Below are positions 39,168 through 51,196 of a stretch of 64,000 nt of DNA, one piece after another. Source of the DNA: Stutzerimonas stutzeri (GTDB lineage: Bacteria > Pseudomonadota > Gammaproteobacteria > Pseudomonadales > Pseudomonadaceae); the NCBI RefSeq assembly GCF_002909485.1, contig NZ_PPXG01000004.1:248001-312000 (forward strand), read 5' to 3'. The translations under genes and the position numbers were made by a program. The notes under the pieces were generated by a model. The model ran no database searches. It was not told the origin of the DNA and saw only the letters and a program-made list of their open reading frames with translations. Position 1 is the stretch's first letter. Each line of letters begins with the position of its first letter.

Positions 39168-40562
39168 ATGAACGACATCAGTGTCCCCCAGCAATACGAT
39201 CTGGAAACCGCCGCGCTAAAGGTGCCGCCACACTCGATCGAGGCTGAGCAGGCAGTGCTCGGCGGTTTGATGCTGGACAACAATGCCTGGGAGCGCGTGC
39301 TCGACCAGGTATCCGATGGCGACTTCTATCGCCACGATCATCGCCTCATTTTCCGCGCGATCTACACCTTGGCCGAACGGAACTCGCCGTTCGACGTGGT
39401 CACGCTGTCCGAGCAGCTGGACAAGGAAGGTCATCTGCCGCAGATCGGCGGGTTGGCCTATCTCGGCGAGCTGGCGAAGAACACCCCCTCTGTGGCGAAC
39501 ATCAAGGCCTATGCTCAGATCATCCGTGAGCGCGCCACGCTGCGGCAGTTGATCGGTATCAGCAACGAGATCGCCGACAGCGCCTATGCGCCGCAGGGCC
39601 GCACTGGCGAGGAAATCCTCGACGAAGCCGAACGACTGATCTTCCAGATCGCAGAGGCACGGCCCAAGACCGGTGGGCCGGTCGGCATCAACGACATTCT
39701 GGTCAAGGCCATCGACCGCATCGATACGTTGTTCAACGCGGGAGAAGCGATTACCGGCCTGTCCACTGGCTTCACCGACCTGGACGAGGCGACCAGCGGC
39801 TTGCAGCCGGCTGACCTGATCATCGTTGCTGGCCGTCCCTCCATGGGCAAGACCACCTTCGCCATGAACCTCGTCGAGAATGCCGTATTGCGCACCGACA
39901 AGGCGGTGCTGGTGTTCTCTCTGGAAATGCCCGCCGACTCCATCGTCATTCGTATGCTTGCCTCGCTGGGGCGCATCGACCAGACAAAGGTGCGTGGCGG
40001 TAAGCTCGAGGATGATGACTGGCCGCGTCTGACCTCTGCGGTGAACTTGCTCAATGATCGCAAGCTGTTCATCGATGACACCGCTGGCATTAGCCCATCG
40101 GAGATGCGCGCGCGAACTCGCCGCCTGGCCCGTGAGCACGGCGAAATCGCCATGATCATGGTCGACTACCTGCAGCTGATGCAGATCCCTGGCTCGAGTG
40201 GCGACAATCGTACAAACGAGATTTCCGAGATTTCGCGCTCGCTCAAGGGATTGGCAAAGGAATTCAACTGTCCGGTGATAGCTCTGTCGCAGCTCAACCG
40301 CTCGCTCGAACAGCGTCCCAACAAGCGCCCGGTAAACTCCGACTTGCGCGAATCGGGGGCAATCGAGCAGGACGCCGACATCATCATGTTCGTTTACCGG
40401 GACGAGGTGTATCACCCGGAAACCGAATACAAGGGCGTCGCCGAGATCATCATCGGCAAGCAGCGTAACGGTCCGATCGGCACCACTCGGCTGGCGTTTC
40501 TCGGTAGGTACTCGCGTTTCGAGAATCTGGCGCCGGGCAGTTACCAGTTCGACGACGAGTAA
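39168..40562 (+). CDS. dnaB: Replicative DNA helicase DnaB
   Basis: Hexameric helicase that unwinds DNA at the replication fork. The 464-residue product has the N-terminal collar domain (PHSIEAEQAVLGGLM) and a RecA-like core with Walker A GRPSMGKTTFAMN, DYLQLMQ (Walker B) and SQLNRSLEQRPNKRPVNSDLRESG. No intein is present. The ATG follows the rplI terminator by about 25 bases. Confidence 0.98.
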   Translation: MNDISVPQQYDLETAALKVPPHSIEAEQAVLGGLMLDNNAWERVLDQVSDGDFYRHDHRLIFRAIYTLAERNSPFDVVTLSEQLDKEGHLPQIGGLAYLGELAKNTPSVANIKAYAQIIRERATLRQLIGISNEIADSAYAPQGRTGEEILDEAERLIFQIAEARPKTGGPVGINDILVKAIDRIDTLFNAGEAITGLSTGFTDLDEATSGLQPADLIIVAGRPSMGKTTFAMNLVENAVLRTDKAVLVFSLEMPADSIVIRMLASLGRIDQTKVRGGKLEDDDWPRLTSAVNLLNDRKLFIDDTAGISPSEMRARTRRLAREHGEIAMIMVDYLQLMQIPGSSGDNRTNEISEISRSLKGLAKEFNCPVIALSQLNRSLEQRPNKRPVNSDLRESGAIEQDADIIMFVYRDEVYHPETEYKGVAEIIIGKQRNGPIGTTRLAFLGRYSRFENLAPGSYQFDDE

Positions 40563-40697
40563 GCATAGCGGCCGTCGATCACGCTTCGAAAACCGCAGGG
40601 CGATCCCTTCGCCCGCGTTTCGCTAGCGCCTCACCTGCCGTGACCCGATCGACTGGAGTAAGATTTCGCCCACCCGCCGTTGTACAGGAAGAGTCCC

Positions 40698-41774
40698 ATG
40701 CGTCCGCTGGTTGCCACGGTCGATCTGACCGCGCTTCGTCACAACTACCTGCTCGCTAAACAATGCGCCCCGCAGCGCCAGGCGTTTGCCGTGGTCAAGG
40801 CCAATGCCTATGGTCATGGGGCGCGGGAAGCGGTTATGGCCTTGCGCGAGGTTGCCGACGGCTTTGCCGTGGCCTGCCTGGAAGAAGCGGAGGACGTTCG
40901 TCTCAGTGCCCCCGATGCCCGCATCCTGTTGCTGGAGGGCTGCTTTGAGGCGGCGGAGTATCTGCGCGCCGCCGAGCTTGGGCTGGACGTCGCGATACAA
41001 GACCAGCGCCAGGCCGGCTGGTTGCTGGCCGCTGATCTTGAGCGGCCGCTGAACGTCTGGCTGAAGCTGGACTCAGGCATGCATCGGCTTGGCTTCACTA
41101 TGGACGGTCTGCGGGAATGCCATGCGCAACTCAAGGGCCGGGCGCAGGTCGGCGAGCTCAATCTGATCAGTCACTTTGCCTGCGCCGATGAGCGCGGCCA
41201 TGCCCTGATCGACTTGCAGCTGGATCGCTACAGCGAATTGCTGGCGCTGGAGTTCGACAACTGCTCGCTCGCCAACTCTGCTGCGGTGTTGACGTTGCCG
41301 CAGGCGCATATGGCCTGGATTCGTCCCGGCATCATGCTTTACGGCGCCACGCCGTTCGCCCAACTGAGTGCGCAGGAGCTGGGGTTGCGCCCGGTTATGA
41401 CGCTGAGCGGCGCGCTGATCGCCGTGCGCGATGTGCCCGAAGGTGAAAGCGTCGGCTATGGCGCCAGCTGGGTCGCGCGGCGCGCTTCGCGAATCGGCAC
41501 CGTCAGCTGCGGCTATGCCGATGGTTACCCGCGTACCGCGCCTTCGGGCACCTCGGTGGTGATTCATGGCCAGCGCGTGCCGCTGGCCGGCCGGGTCTCG
41601 ATGGACATGCTGGCCGTGGATCTGACCGACCTGCCGCAGGCGCAGCTCGGTGACCCAGTGGAGCTGTGGGGCGCGCAGATGCCGATCGACGAGTTGGCCC
41701 AGGCCTGCGGGACCATCGGCTACGAGCTGCTGACCAAGGTGACCGGGCGTGTGCCGCGCCGCTACGTCGGTTGA
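40698..41774 (+). CDS. alr: Alanine racemase
   Basis: PLP enzyme that interconverts L- and D-alanine for peptidoglycan. The 358-residue product has the PLP-lysine motif AVVKANAYGHG near residue 33, HRLGF, and the catalytic tyrosine in SVGYGASW. It starts with MRPLVATVDL at 40698, behind an AGGAAGAG site. Pseudomonas usually has this biosynthetic Alr plus a catabolic DadX. Position after dnaB argues for Alr. Its 3' end overlaps the convergent cyclase gene by 13 bases. Confidence 0.97.
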   Translation: MRPLVATVDLTALRHNYLLAKQCAPQRQAFAVVKANAYGHGAREAVMALREVADGFAVACLEEAEDVRLSAPDARILLLEGCFEAAEYLRAAELGLDVAIQDQRQAGWLLAADLERPLNVWLKLDSGMHRLGFTMDGLRECHAQLKGRAQVGELNLISHFACADERGHALIDLQLDRYSELLALEFDNCSLANSAAVLTLPQAHMAWIRPGIMLYGATPFAQLSAQELGLRPVMTLSGALIAVRDVPEGESVGYGASWVARRASRIGTVSCGYADGYPRTAPSGTSVVIHGQRVPLAGRVSMDMLAVDLTDLPQAQLGDPVELWGAQMPIDELAQACGTIGYELLTKVTGRVPRRYVG

Positions 41775-43651
41775 TCGGCGGGCAGTGCTTGCTCTTCCTG
41801 CTGGACCCAGTTCCCGCGCCCTTGACGCTTGGCACGGTAGAGGGCTTCGTCGGCAGCTTTGTACAGCTGTGAAAATCCCTCGGCATGGCGTGGAAAGAAT
41901 GCAGCGCCGACGCTAATCGTGACGGCCAGGGTGACGTCGCGGTAGGGCACCGGCTGCGACAGCTCGTGCAGCAGCCGCTCGGCGATCTGGGCAGCGTCTT
42001 GTTCGACATTCGGGCCGGTCAGCAGTACTGCAAATTCATCCCCACCCAGGCGTGCCGCCATGTCGCTGCTGCGCACCAGGTCGCGCAGGCGTTGACTGAG
42101 CGTACGCAGCAACAGATCGCCGGCATCGTGGCCGTGGCCATCGTTGATGGGCTTGAAGTGGTCCAGATCGATGAGTAGCAGGGCGATGGATTCACCGCGG
42201 CGCCGGGCATCGCTCAACGCCATCTCGACACGCTCGATGAGATAGCGCCGGTTGGGCAGCTCGGTTAATGAGTCGTGGAAGGCTACCTGTTTCAATTCGA
42301 CTTCTCGTTCGCTGAGGTGCCGGTTGGCTTCGGCGAGCTCGGCGGTGCGGGTTTCCACTGCCAGGCTTAGCTGCTCGGCACTGGCCTGAACCTGCCTCAG
42401 TCGCGCGCTCTTTTCCTGATCGGCATGCTCCAGCGCTGCTGCCCGTTCCTGCTTGAGGATCTGGATGCGGTAGGCCAACGCGAAGGAGAACAGAATGGAT
42501 TCGGCAGTCACCGCCAGGGGAAAGAGGTAGGCGTTCCAGGCTGCAGGCTGAACCACACCTGTGGCGCGCAGCAGAAGCAGGTTGACGCTACCCAGGATCA
42601 CGCCGAAGCCGAGCAGATAAAGCAGTGCGGGGAAATAACCCTGACGCCAGCGCCGGAACGAAGCCCACAGCGAGGCGGGAATCGCGGTGAGTGCCAGCGC
42701 CACGAATACCCAGGCGCCGAACGCGCGCCAGCCGAAGGCGTTGAGCAGCACGGCGGTGACATACAGCGTCAAGGCAAAGGTCAACAGGCGGTGCGCCCAG
42801 GGCACGAACTGGCGTGTCTGCAACAGCGTCTGGGTGAAGCGGCAAGCGCTGAAACCCCAGAGTGCAGGGATGCTGATGCGGTCGAGCCAGAAGGGCACCG
42901 GGCCGTTCGGCCAGAGGTACTGGAAACCATGACCGGTCATCGCCAGGATCATCAGCAGCGCGCCGGTGGTGGTTACCACGTACCAGAAATAGGCGCTGTC
43001 GCGCAGGCTGAGAAAGATGAACAGGTTGTACAGCAGCATTGCCAGGATGACGCCATAGATCAGGCCGAGAAACAGGTTCTCGCCCACCGCCTGCTCCTGC
43101 AGGGCATCGAGCTGCCAGACCTTGAGCGGAAAGGAGTTGCCGGCCGGGTCGTAGGTGCGCAGGTAGAAGGTCACCGGCTGTTGGTCACCGAGTGGCGGAA
43201 GCCTGAACAGCATGCGTCGATAGGCATGGTCGCGGCCTTCGTTGAACCCGACCAGCTCGCCGGATTGGCGCTCGGCCCAGCCACCGTTGCCGTCCGGCAA
43301 ATAGATGCGCAGGTCCTTCAGGGTCACCGAGCCAACTTCCAGCCACCATTGAGACGGCGCGTCGCTTTCCCGTTGCAGGCTAACGCGGATCCACCAGGGG
43401 TGCGGACTCTGTCCGACGCTGGCCTTGCCTTCGGCTGGCTGAAAGCGCGTTTGTACATCCGGGCTTTGCAGGTCGTCGATGCTCAGTTCGGCCCCGGGGT
43501 CGGCCAGCAGGGTGACGTGGGCATTCAGGCTGCGACTGCTGTCACTGGGCCTCAGGAGGGCGGTTTCAGCATGGGCGGAGCCCGGGCTGCAAAGGCTCAG
43601 GAGCAAGGCGAAAAGGACGACGCGCACCAGACACTCCCGGGCTCGAAGCAA
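41762..43651 (-). CDS. 7TMR-DISM diguanylate cyclase, NicD-like
   Basis: Membrane c-di-GMP synthase of 629 residues. It has a cleavable signal (about residues 1-28), a periplasmic 7TMR-DISM extracellular domain (about 35-175), seven membrane helices (about 190-400), a coiled coil and a GGDEF domain (about 460-620). The active loop RLGGDEF is intact, and RSSD five residues upstream forms an inhibitory site. It lies between alr and ygiQ exactly as PA4929 (NicD) in P. aeruginosa, which acts in glutamate-induced biofilm dispersion. Whether it senses the same nutrients is inference. Confidence 0.92.
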   Translation of the reverse strand: MLRARECLVRVVLFALLLSLCSPGSAHAETALLRPSDSSRSLNAHVTLLADPGAELSIDDLQSPDVQTRFQPAEGKASVGQSPHPWWIRVSLQRESDAPSQWWLEVGSVTLKDLRIYLPDGNGGWAERQSGELVGFNEGRDHAYRRMLFRLPPLGDQQPVTFYLRTYDPAGNSFPLKVWQLDALQEQAVGENLFLGLIYGVILAMLLYNLFIFLSLRDSAYFWYVVTTTGALLMILAMTGHGFQYLWPNGPVPFWLDRISIPALWGFSACRFTQTLLQTRQFVPWAHRLLTFALTLYVTAVLLNAFGWRAFGAWVFVALALTAIPASLWASFRRWRQGYFPALLYLLGFGVILGSVNLLLLRATGVVQPAAWNAYLFPLAVTAESILFSFALAYRIQILKQERAAALEHADQEKSARLRQVQASAEQLSLAVETRTAELAEANRHLSEREVELKQVAFHDSLTELPNRRYLIERVEMALSDARRRGESIALLLIDLDHFKPINDGHGHDAGDLLLRTLSQRLRDLVRSSDMAARLGGDEFAVLLTGPNVEQDAAQIAERLLHELSQPVPYRDVTLAVTISVGAAFFPRHAEGFSQLYKAADEALYRAKRQGRGNWVQQEEQALPADQPT

Positions 43652-43753
43652 TGGTTGAGTCGCGCGAGTATAGCGGGCGGTAGTGACACTTCGCGCGCCC
43701 GTCGCGAAGGTCGATAAAGACCCTGCATGCTAGTCGGACTTGGTTATTTTTTG

Positions 43754-43762
43754 TGCTATATT
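43754..43762 (+). promoter_or_regulatory. Extended -10 promoter of ygiQ
   Basis: TGCTATATT in the gap between the divergent cyclase gene and ygiQ. Its start point (about 43769) lies before the ATG at 43796 and after the alternative in-frame start at 43727, which therefore cannot be used from this promoter. Confidence 0.45.
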
Positions 43763-43795
43763 CCGCGCCCGTTTTCGTTGTCCCGGTTTCCTGCC

Positions 43796-46078
<2,283 letters not shown>

Positions 46079-46103
46079 GACGCTGTGCGTACATCGGAAA
46101 AAT

Positions 46104-46129
46104 ACGGAGCGCTAAGCTCCGTTTTTTTT
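46104..46129. terminator. Terminator between ygiQ and the chemoreceptor gene
   Basis: ACGGAGC/GCTCCGT stem followed by eight T on the plus strand, with an A-run on the other side. It ends at the stop of the convergent chemoreceptor gene and can serve both. Confidence 0.88.
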
Positions 46130-48089
46130 AGAACCTGAACGCCTGGGTCGCGCGATCCAGCTCACTGCCCAGCTGCAGCATTTGCGCGCTCTGCTCGCGG
46201 CCGCGGCTGATATGGTTCAGGTTGGCATCCCCGAGTTGATGAATGCGTTCGCTATGTCCCCGAATCTCGCCCACCGCTTCGCCCTGCTGAGCGGTGGCGT
46301 GGGCAATCTGCTCGGCCATGCGGCTGATGGTGGCGATGGTTGAGACGATTTCATCCAGCGCCTGATCGGCGCTTTGCGCCAGATTCGCCGTGCTTTCGGC
46401 ATGCGCCACCTGACTGCGCATGGCCTCTACCGACTGTCTGGCAGCCTGCTGCAGTCGGCTGATCAGTTGCTGGATCTCCTCGGTTGCACCGCTGGTGCGC
46501 TGCGCCAGAGAGCGTACCTCGTCGGCGACCACTGCGAAGCCGCGTCCATGCCCGCCAGCGCGGGCCGCTTCGATGGCGGCATTGAGCGCGAGCAGGTTGG
46601 TCTGTTCGGCAATGGCACGAATGACCGTCAAGACATTGCCTATGGTAGTTGTCTCGTCGGCCAAGCGTTCGATGGCTACGGCATTGTCCTGCACTTCGCT
46701 GACCAGCCCGTGCAGGCCGCTCAGGCTCTGTCCGATCACCTGCTGGCCATGATGCACTGCGCGCGCTGCAACGCGACTCGCCTCGGCCGCCTCTCCGGCG
46801 CCATCGGCCACCTGCTGGATAGTTGCCTCGAGTTCGCCGAGTGAGTCGCGGATCTGAGCTGTATCGCCGGTTTGGCGCTGAGCACCGTCATGCAAATCAC
46901 TACTCATCTGGTCGAGGCTGCGGCTGCTGGCGGCAACCTGCGTCGCCTGTTCGCGCAGCGTACCCACCAGTTGCAGTAGATAGCTGCGCAGACGGTTGAG
47001 CGAACTCTCGATGTCGCCGATCTCGCTAATCTTCGACTCGATTCGAGCGTCGCTGCCGAAGTCGCCCTCGGCCCATGCCGAAAGCGCCGGCACCAGTTGG
47101 CCGAGGGTGCGGGTGAGCTGGCGCTGCAGACGGTCGATGGCCAGGGCGATGAGCAGAATCAGCAGGATGATGCTGCCTTGGAGCAGGCGCACCTCGCCCT
47201 GGATTCGACCATGTTCGGCTCGTACGGCTGGCTCCAGCTCCGCCAGTGCCTGTTGCACGGCATCGATCTTGCGGGCACTGCTCTCCAGCAGCTCGCTGCG
47301 TTGGCGGATCAGCTGGCGGGTACGCTGCAGTTCGGCCGGATAGCGCTTGATCAGGCCGGCCAGTTCACGTTTAAGCGCAATACCTCGGTCCTCGCTAGCC
47401 TGCTCGGCTGCATCACTCAGCTCAAGCAGCGCGGCAAAACTGCTGGCGGCCGATTGGCCGGAAGTTTCGACGCCGAGTAGCGGTAAGGCGTCGAGTGTTC
47501 TGGCTTCCTGTTCGAGATTGCGTATCGCCTGCTCGACCTCGCCGGCTAGCTCGTCGCGGCCGGTGCTTACCAGCTTGCCGCGGGCATGACTCAGGCGTAG
47601 CAATTGCTGGCCGCCAGCCAGCAGCGGGCGCTGATAGTCCTGCGCGCTTGGGTGCCTTGCTTGGCTGCGGTAGTCATCGAGCTGCGTTAGCGCTCCGGCC
47701 ATTTCTCGCTCCGCCTGTAATAGCAGCCCCTGCGGATCGCCGGCCAGCTTGCCTGCTGCGAGCAGATCATTGGCGGTGAAACGGGTGAGCTCTTCCAGGC
47801 TCGGACGCAACCTGTCTGCTAGATCGATGGGGAGTTCGGCGATGTCGTGTTCGAGTTCAGCAAGCGCCTGTTGAGCCTGACTGTGGCGCAGCGCATCACC
47901 GCTGGCCAGATACCCGTGGATGTTCTCTGCTGCGTGGTGCTGGAACTGCTGAGACAGGGCCAGATAGCGCGCCATGAGCAGGTAGGGGCGTTCCATGGCG
48001 CGCTCCGACCACCAGAGCGTAGCGCCCAGCGCCAGGCAGACCGCGATCAGCAGCAGTGTATTAAGGGTGGTGAGCGACTTCAGGCGCAT
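46128..48089 (-). CDS. Methyl-accepting chemotaxis protein, CtpL-like
   Basis: Inner-membrane chemoreceptor of 653 residues. Helix 1 is at about 9-27 and helix 2 at about 308-328. They enclose a periplasmic, mostly helical sensor of about 280 residues, the size of a double four-helix (HBM-like) bundle. A HAMP region and the cytoplasmic signalling domain follow, with the conserved tip [18 protein letters not shown] and [12 protein letters not shown]. The gene order (receptor, then a GcbA-like cyclase) matches PA4844-PA4843, where CtpL mediates phosphate taxis, so phosphate or PstS sensing is a reasonable inference. A weak Pho-box match lies upstream. Confidence 0.9.
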   Translation of the reverse strand: MRLKSLTTLNTLLLIAVCLALGATLWWSERAMERPYLLMARYLALSQQFQHHAAENIHGYLASGDALRHSQAQQALAELEHDIAELPIDLADRLRPSLEELTRFTANDLLAAGKLAGDPQGLLLQAEREMAGALTQLDDYRSQARHPSAQDYQRPLLAGGQQLLRLSHARGKLVSTGRDELAGEVEQAIRNLEQEARTLDALPLLGVETSGQSAASSFAALLELSDAAEQASEDRGIALKRELAGLIKRYPAELQRTRQLIRQRSELLESSARKIDAVQQALAELEPAVRAEHGRIQGEVRLLQGSIILLILLIALAIDRLQRQLTRTLGQLVPALSAWAEGDFGSDARIESKISEIGDIESSLNRLRSYLLQLVGTLREQATQVAASSRSLDQMSSDLHDGAQRQTGDTAQIRDSLGELEATIQQVADGAGEAAEASRVAARAVHHGQQVIGQSLSGLHGLVSEVQDNAVAIERLADETTTIGNVLTVIRAIAEQTNLLALNAAIEAARAGGHGRGFAVVADEVRSLAQRTSGATEEIQQLISRLQQAARQSVEAMRSQVAHAESTANLAQSADQALDEIVSTIATISRMAEQIAHATAQQGEAVGEIRGHSERIHQLGDANLNHISRGREQSAQMLQLGSELDRATQAFRF

Positions 48090-48137
48090 CCTCGCCTCGC
48101 AGATTGGATCAGGAGGCTTGCACGGTATGGCAATTTG

Positions 48138-48155
48138 ATGTCATTGACGTTACAG
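48138..48155 (-). promoter_or_regulatory. Candidate Pho box upstream of the CtpL-like receptor
   Basis: On the minus strand CTGTAAC, four bases, ATGACAT; each half matches CTGTCAT at five of seven positions. It lies about 50 bases before the receptor start. Phosphate-limitation control of ctpL is described in P. aeruginosa. Confidence 0.3.
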
Positions 48156-48247
48156 CAGACGCTGTTACGGCCTGGTTTTGAACGGGCGACGGTGCCGCGT
48201 GATCGGCTCGCCGCAGCCCGCAAGGCTGCAAGGGCGGGCTCGGCAGA

Positions 48248-49843
48248 CTAGTAGCATTCGACGCGGTTGCGGCCGCCGTGCTTGGCGCGGTAAAGCGCCT
48301 CGTCAGCCTGTTGCGTGAGCGTCTTGACCTCAGCGTCGTTGCTCAGCTCGGTGATACCACAGCTGAATGTACAGCTGAGGTCGTGTGGCTGAGCGGGGAA
48401 GCGGATCTCCGCGAAGCGCTGGCGGATCTCGTCGAGGACCTTGCTGGCGGCGTCTGCTGGTGTGTCGGGCAGCACCACGGCAAACTCTTCGCCGCCATAG
48501 CGGCCAATGTGATCGGTCTTGCGTAGACGCTGCTTCAGGAACAGCGCCAGGCTTTTGATGACCCGGTCGCCCATTGGATGCCCGAAAGTGTCGTTGACCC
48601 GCTTGAAGTGGTCGATATCCAGCATGGCGAAGCTAAGCGGGCGGTTGTCGCGGCGGGCACGGAAGCGAGCGTCCTCAAGCAACTGCAGGCTATGGGTGTG
48701 GTTGTAGAGCCCCGTGAGGCTGTCACGCACGATACGCGCCTTAAGGCTTCTGGCGCGGGTAGCCCGCGTGCGTACAGTGGCAATCAGGTGGCTGGGTTTG
48801 ATCGGCTTGGTGAGGAAGTCGTCGCCACCTTCGCCCATGGCGTCGAGCTGCTTGTCGAGATCGTCTTCGGCAGATAGGTAAATGATTGGCACGCTGACGT
48901 AGCGCTCGTGCTGGCGAATCACTTTGGCAAGTTCGGTGCCCAGGCATTCGGGCATGTACATGTCCAGGATGATGAGGTCCGGTTGGAACTCGGCCAGCGC
49001 ACCGATGGCCTGAATCGGCTCGATGAGTGTCTGAGTGACGATGCCGGCGTTGTTCAGCACCCGCTCGGTGTGGGTGGCCTGAGCTCGGGAATCGTCGATG
49101 ATCAATACGCGTATCGGCTCGTAATGCGCCGTGCGAGTGAAAATCTCGATCTTCTCCAGCAGGCTGCTGGCATCCAGGGTGCCGGTGAAAAACTCCAGGC
49201 CTCCGGCGCGAACGGCTGCCAGGCGAGTGGGCGTATCGGTTTCGGCATGGCTGAAGAACAGCATCGGCAGCTTGGGATCTAGCCCCTGCTGCACCTGCTC
49301 GGCTAGTCGGAGCCCTTCTCCGGGGCCATTGAAGTCGACTTCCATGACGATGGCGGCGGGGTGGCGCCGGTGCATGGCTGTGCGAAAAGCGCCGACACTG
49401 CTAAATGCCTGCGCGGACATGCTGAAGAAATCCAGCTGCCGTACGAGGTGCTCCGCACGCTCCTGGTCTTGCAGGGCGATGTACACCGGCTTGCTCAATG
49501 GCGGCAGAAACGATTGGTTATGCGGGTCGCTGTGACGCAGGCCGGTCCGCGCGAGGCGGTAGATCAGTTGGCTGAGTGTGGAAATGCTGCTGCTGGAGAG
49601 GCGGCCGCGGTTGTCTCTGATGTCGCCCAAGCAATCTTCGATGTTCAGCGCCAACTCGCTGTGCTCGGTTTGCTCGAAGCGATCAGCGAAGCGGCGAAGG
49701 CGGGTCGTCGCCTCGGTAAGCGCGGTGTGGTAGTCCTCGTTCCATTCGCTGCGTTGCAATTGCTGCCAGACTTCCAGCACTTCCCGTGCCTGGTGGATGA
49801 CCCGCTGGGCAAAATGCTGCTTAAGCTCTTCCTGATCCGACAT
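48248..49843 (-). CDS. gcbA: Response-regulator diguanylate cyclase, GcbA/AdcA-like
   Basis: Cytosolic cyclase of 531 residues. A helical HPt-like region without an obvious phospho-histidine occupies about 1-110. A degenerate receiver (about 118-235, lacking the usual acidic pair) is followed by an intact receiver (IIDDSR, LDMYMP with the acceptor aspartate, LTKPIKP) at about 243-360. A GGDEF domain then carries RYGGEEF and the inhibitory RxxD (RKTD). GcbA of P. fluorescens and P. aeruginosa promotes surface attachment. The frame runs up to 49888, but MSDQEELKQHF at 49843 is the family start. Confidence 0.9.
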   Translation of the reverse strand: MSDQEELKQHFAQRVIHQAREVLEVWQQLQRSEWNEDYHTALTEATTRLRRFADRFEQTEHSELALNIEDCLGDIRDNRGRLSSSSISTLSQLIYRLARTGLRHSDPHNQSFLPPLSKPVYIALQDQERAEHLVRQLDFFSMSAQAFSSVGAFRTAMHRRHPAAIVMEVDFNGPGEGLRLAEQVQQGLDPKLPMLFFSHAETDTPTRLAAVRAGGLEFFTGTLDASSLLEKIEIFTRTAHYEPIRVLIIDDSRAQATHTERVLNNAGIVTQTLIEPIQAIGALAEFQPDLIILDMYMPECLGTELAKVIRQHERYVSVPIIYLSAEDDLDKQLDAMGEGGDDFLTKPIKPSHLIATVRTRATRARSLKARIVRDSLTGLYNHTHSLQLLEDARFRARRDNRPLSFAMLDIDHFKRVNDTFGHPMGDRVIKSLALFLKQRLRKTDHIGRYGGEEFAVVLPDTPADAASKVLDEIRQRFAEIRFPAQPHDLSCTFSCGITELSNDAEVKTLTQQADEALYRAKHGGRNRVECY

Positions 49844-50062
49844 CGCGATTTTTCCTGGCGCGCCAGGTGCGTTGCCCCGGGGCTTCATAATGGCGGCATG
49901 CTATCACCGCTTGCGCACTTTGGTAGTGCATGCTCGCGGTAGTGGTTCTCAATTTGACACCGAGCACCTATGGACCCCTGCGTTATAGTAAAGACATGTC
50001 GCCGCAACGTCTCTGGCGCCCTGCGGTCGAACCCCTGAACTCGCGAAAAGGACACATTGCCC

Positions 50063-51121
50063 ATGTCGGATTGGAAGAATCGCTTTGCTCGTCTCGGCCG
50101 CTCGAACGGCGCTGCCGGGGCGGCCAGCCACCGGGCAGGTAACCCGCTTCTGTTGATTCTTGCCGGCTTGCTGGGGATTTATCTGCTGGTTGCGATTGTG
50201 CTTGGGTGGTACTGGTCAAGGGAGCCGGATATGTTCCCGGTTCAGCAGCACACCCGCCAGGCGGCCGAAGCGTCGCAGCGACAGCTGGTCAGCGGCTACA
50301 CAACCGTGGAAACCCTCAAGCGTGTTGCCAGTACCTTGCTGGACAAGCCAGGTGGCTACCTGAGCAACGATATCGCGCCGCCGGGCCTGTGGCTGGACAA
50401 CATGCCTAGCTGGGAATACGGCGTGCTGGTGCAGGTTCGCGATCTTTCCCGCGCGCTACGCAAGGACTTCGCCCGTTCGCAATCGCAATCGACTGAAGAT
50501 ACTGACCTGGCCAAGGCCGAGCCTTTGTTCAACTTCGATAATCGCAGCTGGGCGCTACCGGCGTCGGAATCTGAATACCGCAACGCCATACGCGGGCTTG
50601 ATCGTTACCTGGCTCGCCTTAGCGATCCAGAGCCCAAAGCGCTTTTCTATACCCGCGCCGATAACCTGAATAACTGGCTTGGCGATGCGGCTACGCGACT
50701 TGGCTCGTTGTCGCAGCGTCTGTCGGCGAGCGTTGGCCGAGTCCGGCTGGATGCCGACATTGCACCTGATCAGGAGCGTTCGGGCATGGTGCCGCAGGTC
50801 AAGGAGCAGGTGGTTGAAACTCCTTGGATGCAAATCGACAACGTCTTTTTCGAGGCGCGTGGCCAGGCGTGGGCGCTGTCTCACCTGCTGCGGGCAATCG
50901 AAGTGGATTTCGCCGACGTGCTGGCCAAGAAGAATGCAACCATCAGCGTTCGACAGATCATTCGTGAGCTCGAGGCTGCGCAGGAGCCGCTGTGGAGTCC
51001 GATGGTGCTCAACGGTAGCGGTTATGGGGTGCTGGCCAACCATTCGTTGGTAATGGCCAACTACATATCCCGCGCCAACGCCGCGATCATCGATCTGCGC
51101 AATCTGCTGTCACAGGGGTAA
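50063..51121 (+). CDS. DUF2333-family membrane-anchored protein
   Basis: A 352-residue protein with a short basic cytoplasmic N-terminus, one membrane helix at about 27-50, and a long predominantly helical extracytoplasmic domain. It looks like the DUF2333 family; no enzyme motif is visible and no function is assigned. Segments such as PGGYLSNDIAPPG, DNMPSWEYGVLVQVRDL and SGYGVLANHSLVMANYISRANA are probably the conserved core. The ATG at 50063 follows AAAAGGACA. It diverges from the GcbA-like gene. Confidence 0.82.
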   Translation: MSDWKNRFARLGRSNGAAGAASHRAGNPLLLILAGLLGIYLLVAIVLGWYWSREPDMFPVQQHTRQAAEASQRQLVSGYTTVETLKRVASTLLDKPGGYLSNDIAPPGLWLDNMPSWEYGVLVQVRDLSRALRKDFARSQSQSTEDTDLAKAEPLFNFDNRSWALPASESEYRNAIRGLDRYLARLSDPEPKALFYTRADNLNNWLGDAATRLGSLSQRLSASVGRVRLDADIAPDQERSGMVPQVKEQVVETPWMQIDNVFFEARGQAWALSHLLRAIEVDFADVLAKKNATISVRQIIRELEAAQEPLWSPMVLNGSGYGVLANHSLVMANYISRANAAIIDLRNLLSQG

Positions 51122-51196
51122 GGAAAGCCGAGCTTTTGAGCTGCGAGCTTTGGGTGCCAGCGTAATGATTGTGGCGCGACTAACCGAGCTTGCAGC

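Noticed and set aside
42425-43717. 430-residue plus-strand frame opposite the NicD-like gene
   Set aside because: Antisense frame with Gln/Glu/His-rich low-complexity sequence. The minus-strand gene has full domain support.
43727-43795. Longer N-terminus for ygiQ
   Set aside because: The extended -10 element lies within it, and family members begin at MHAVKPL.
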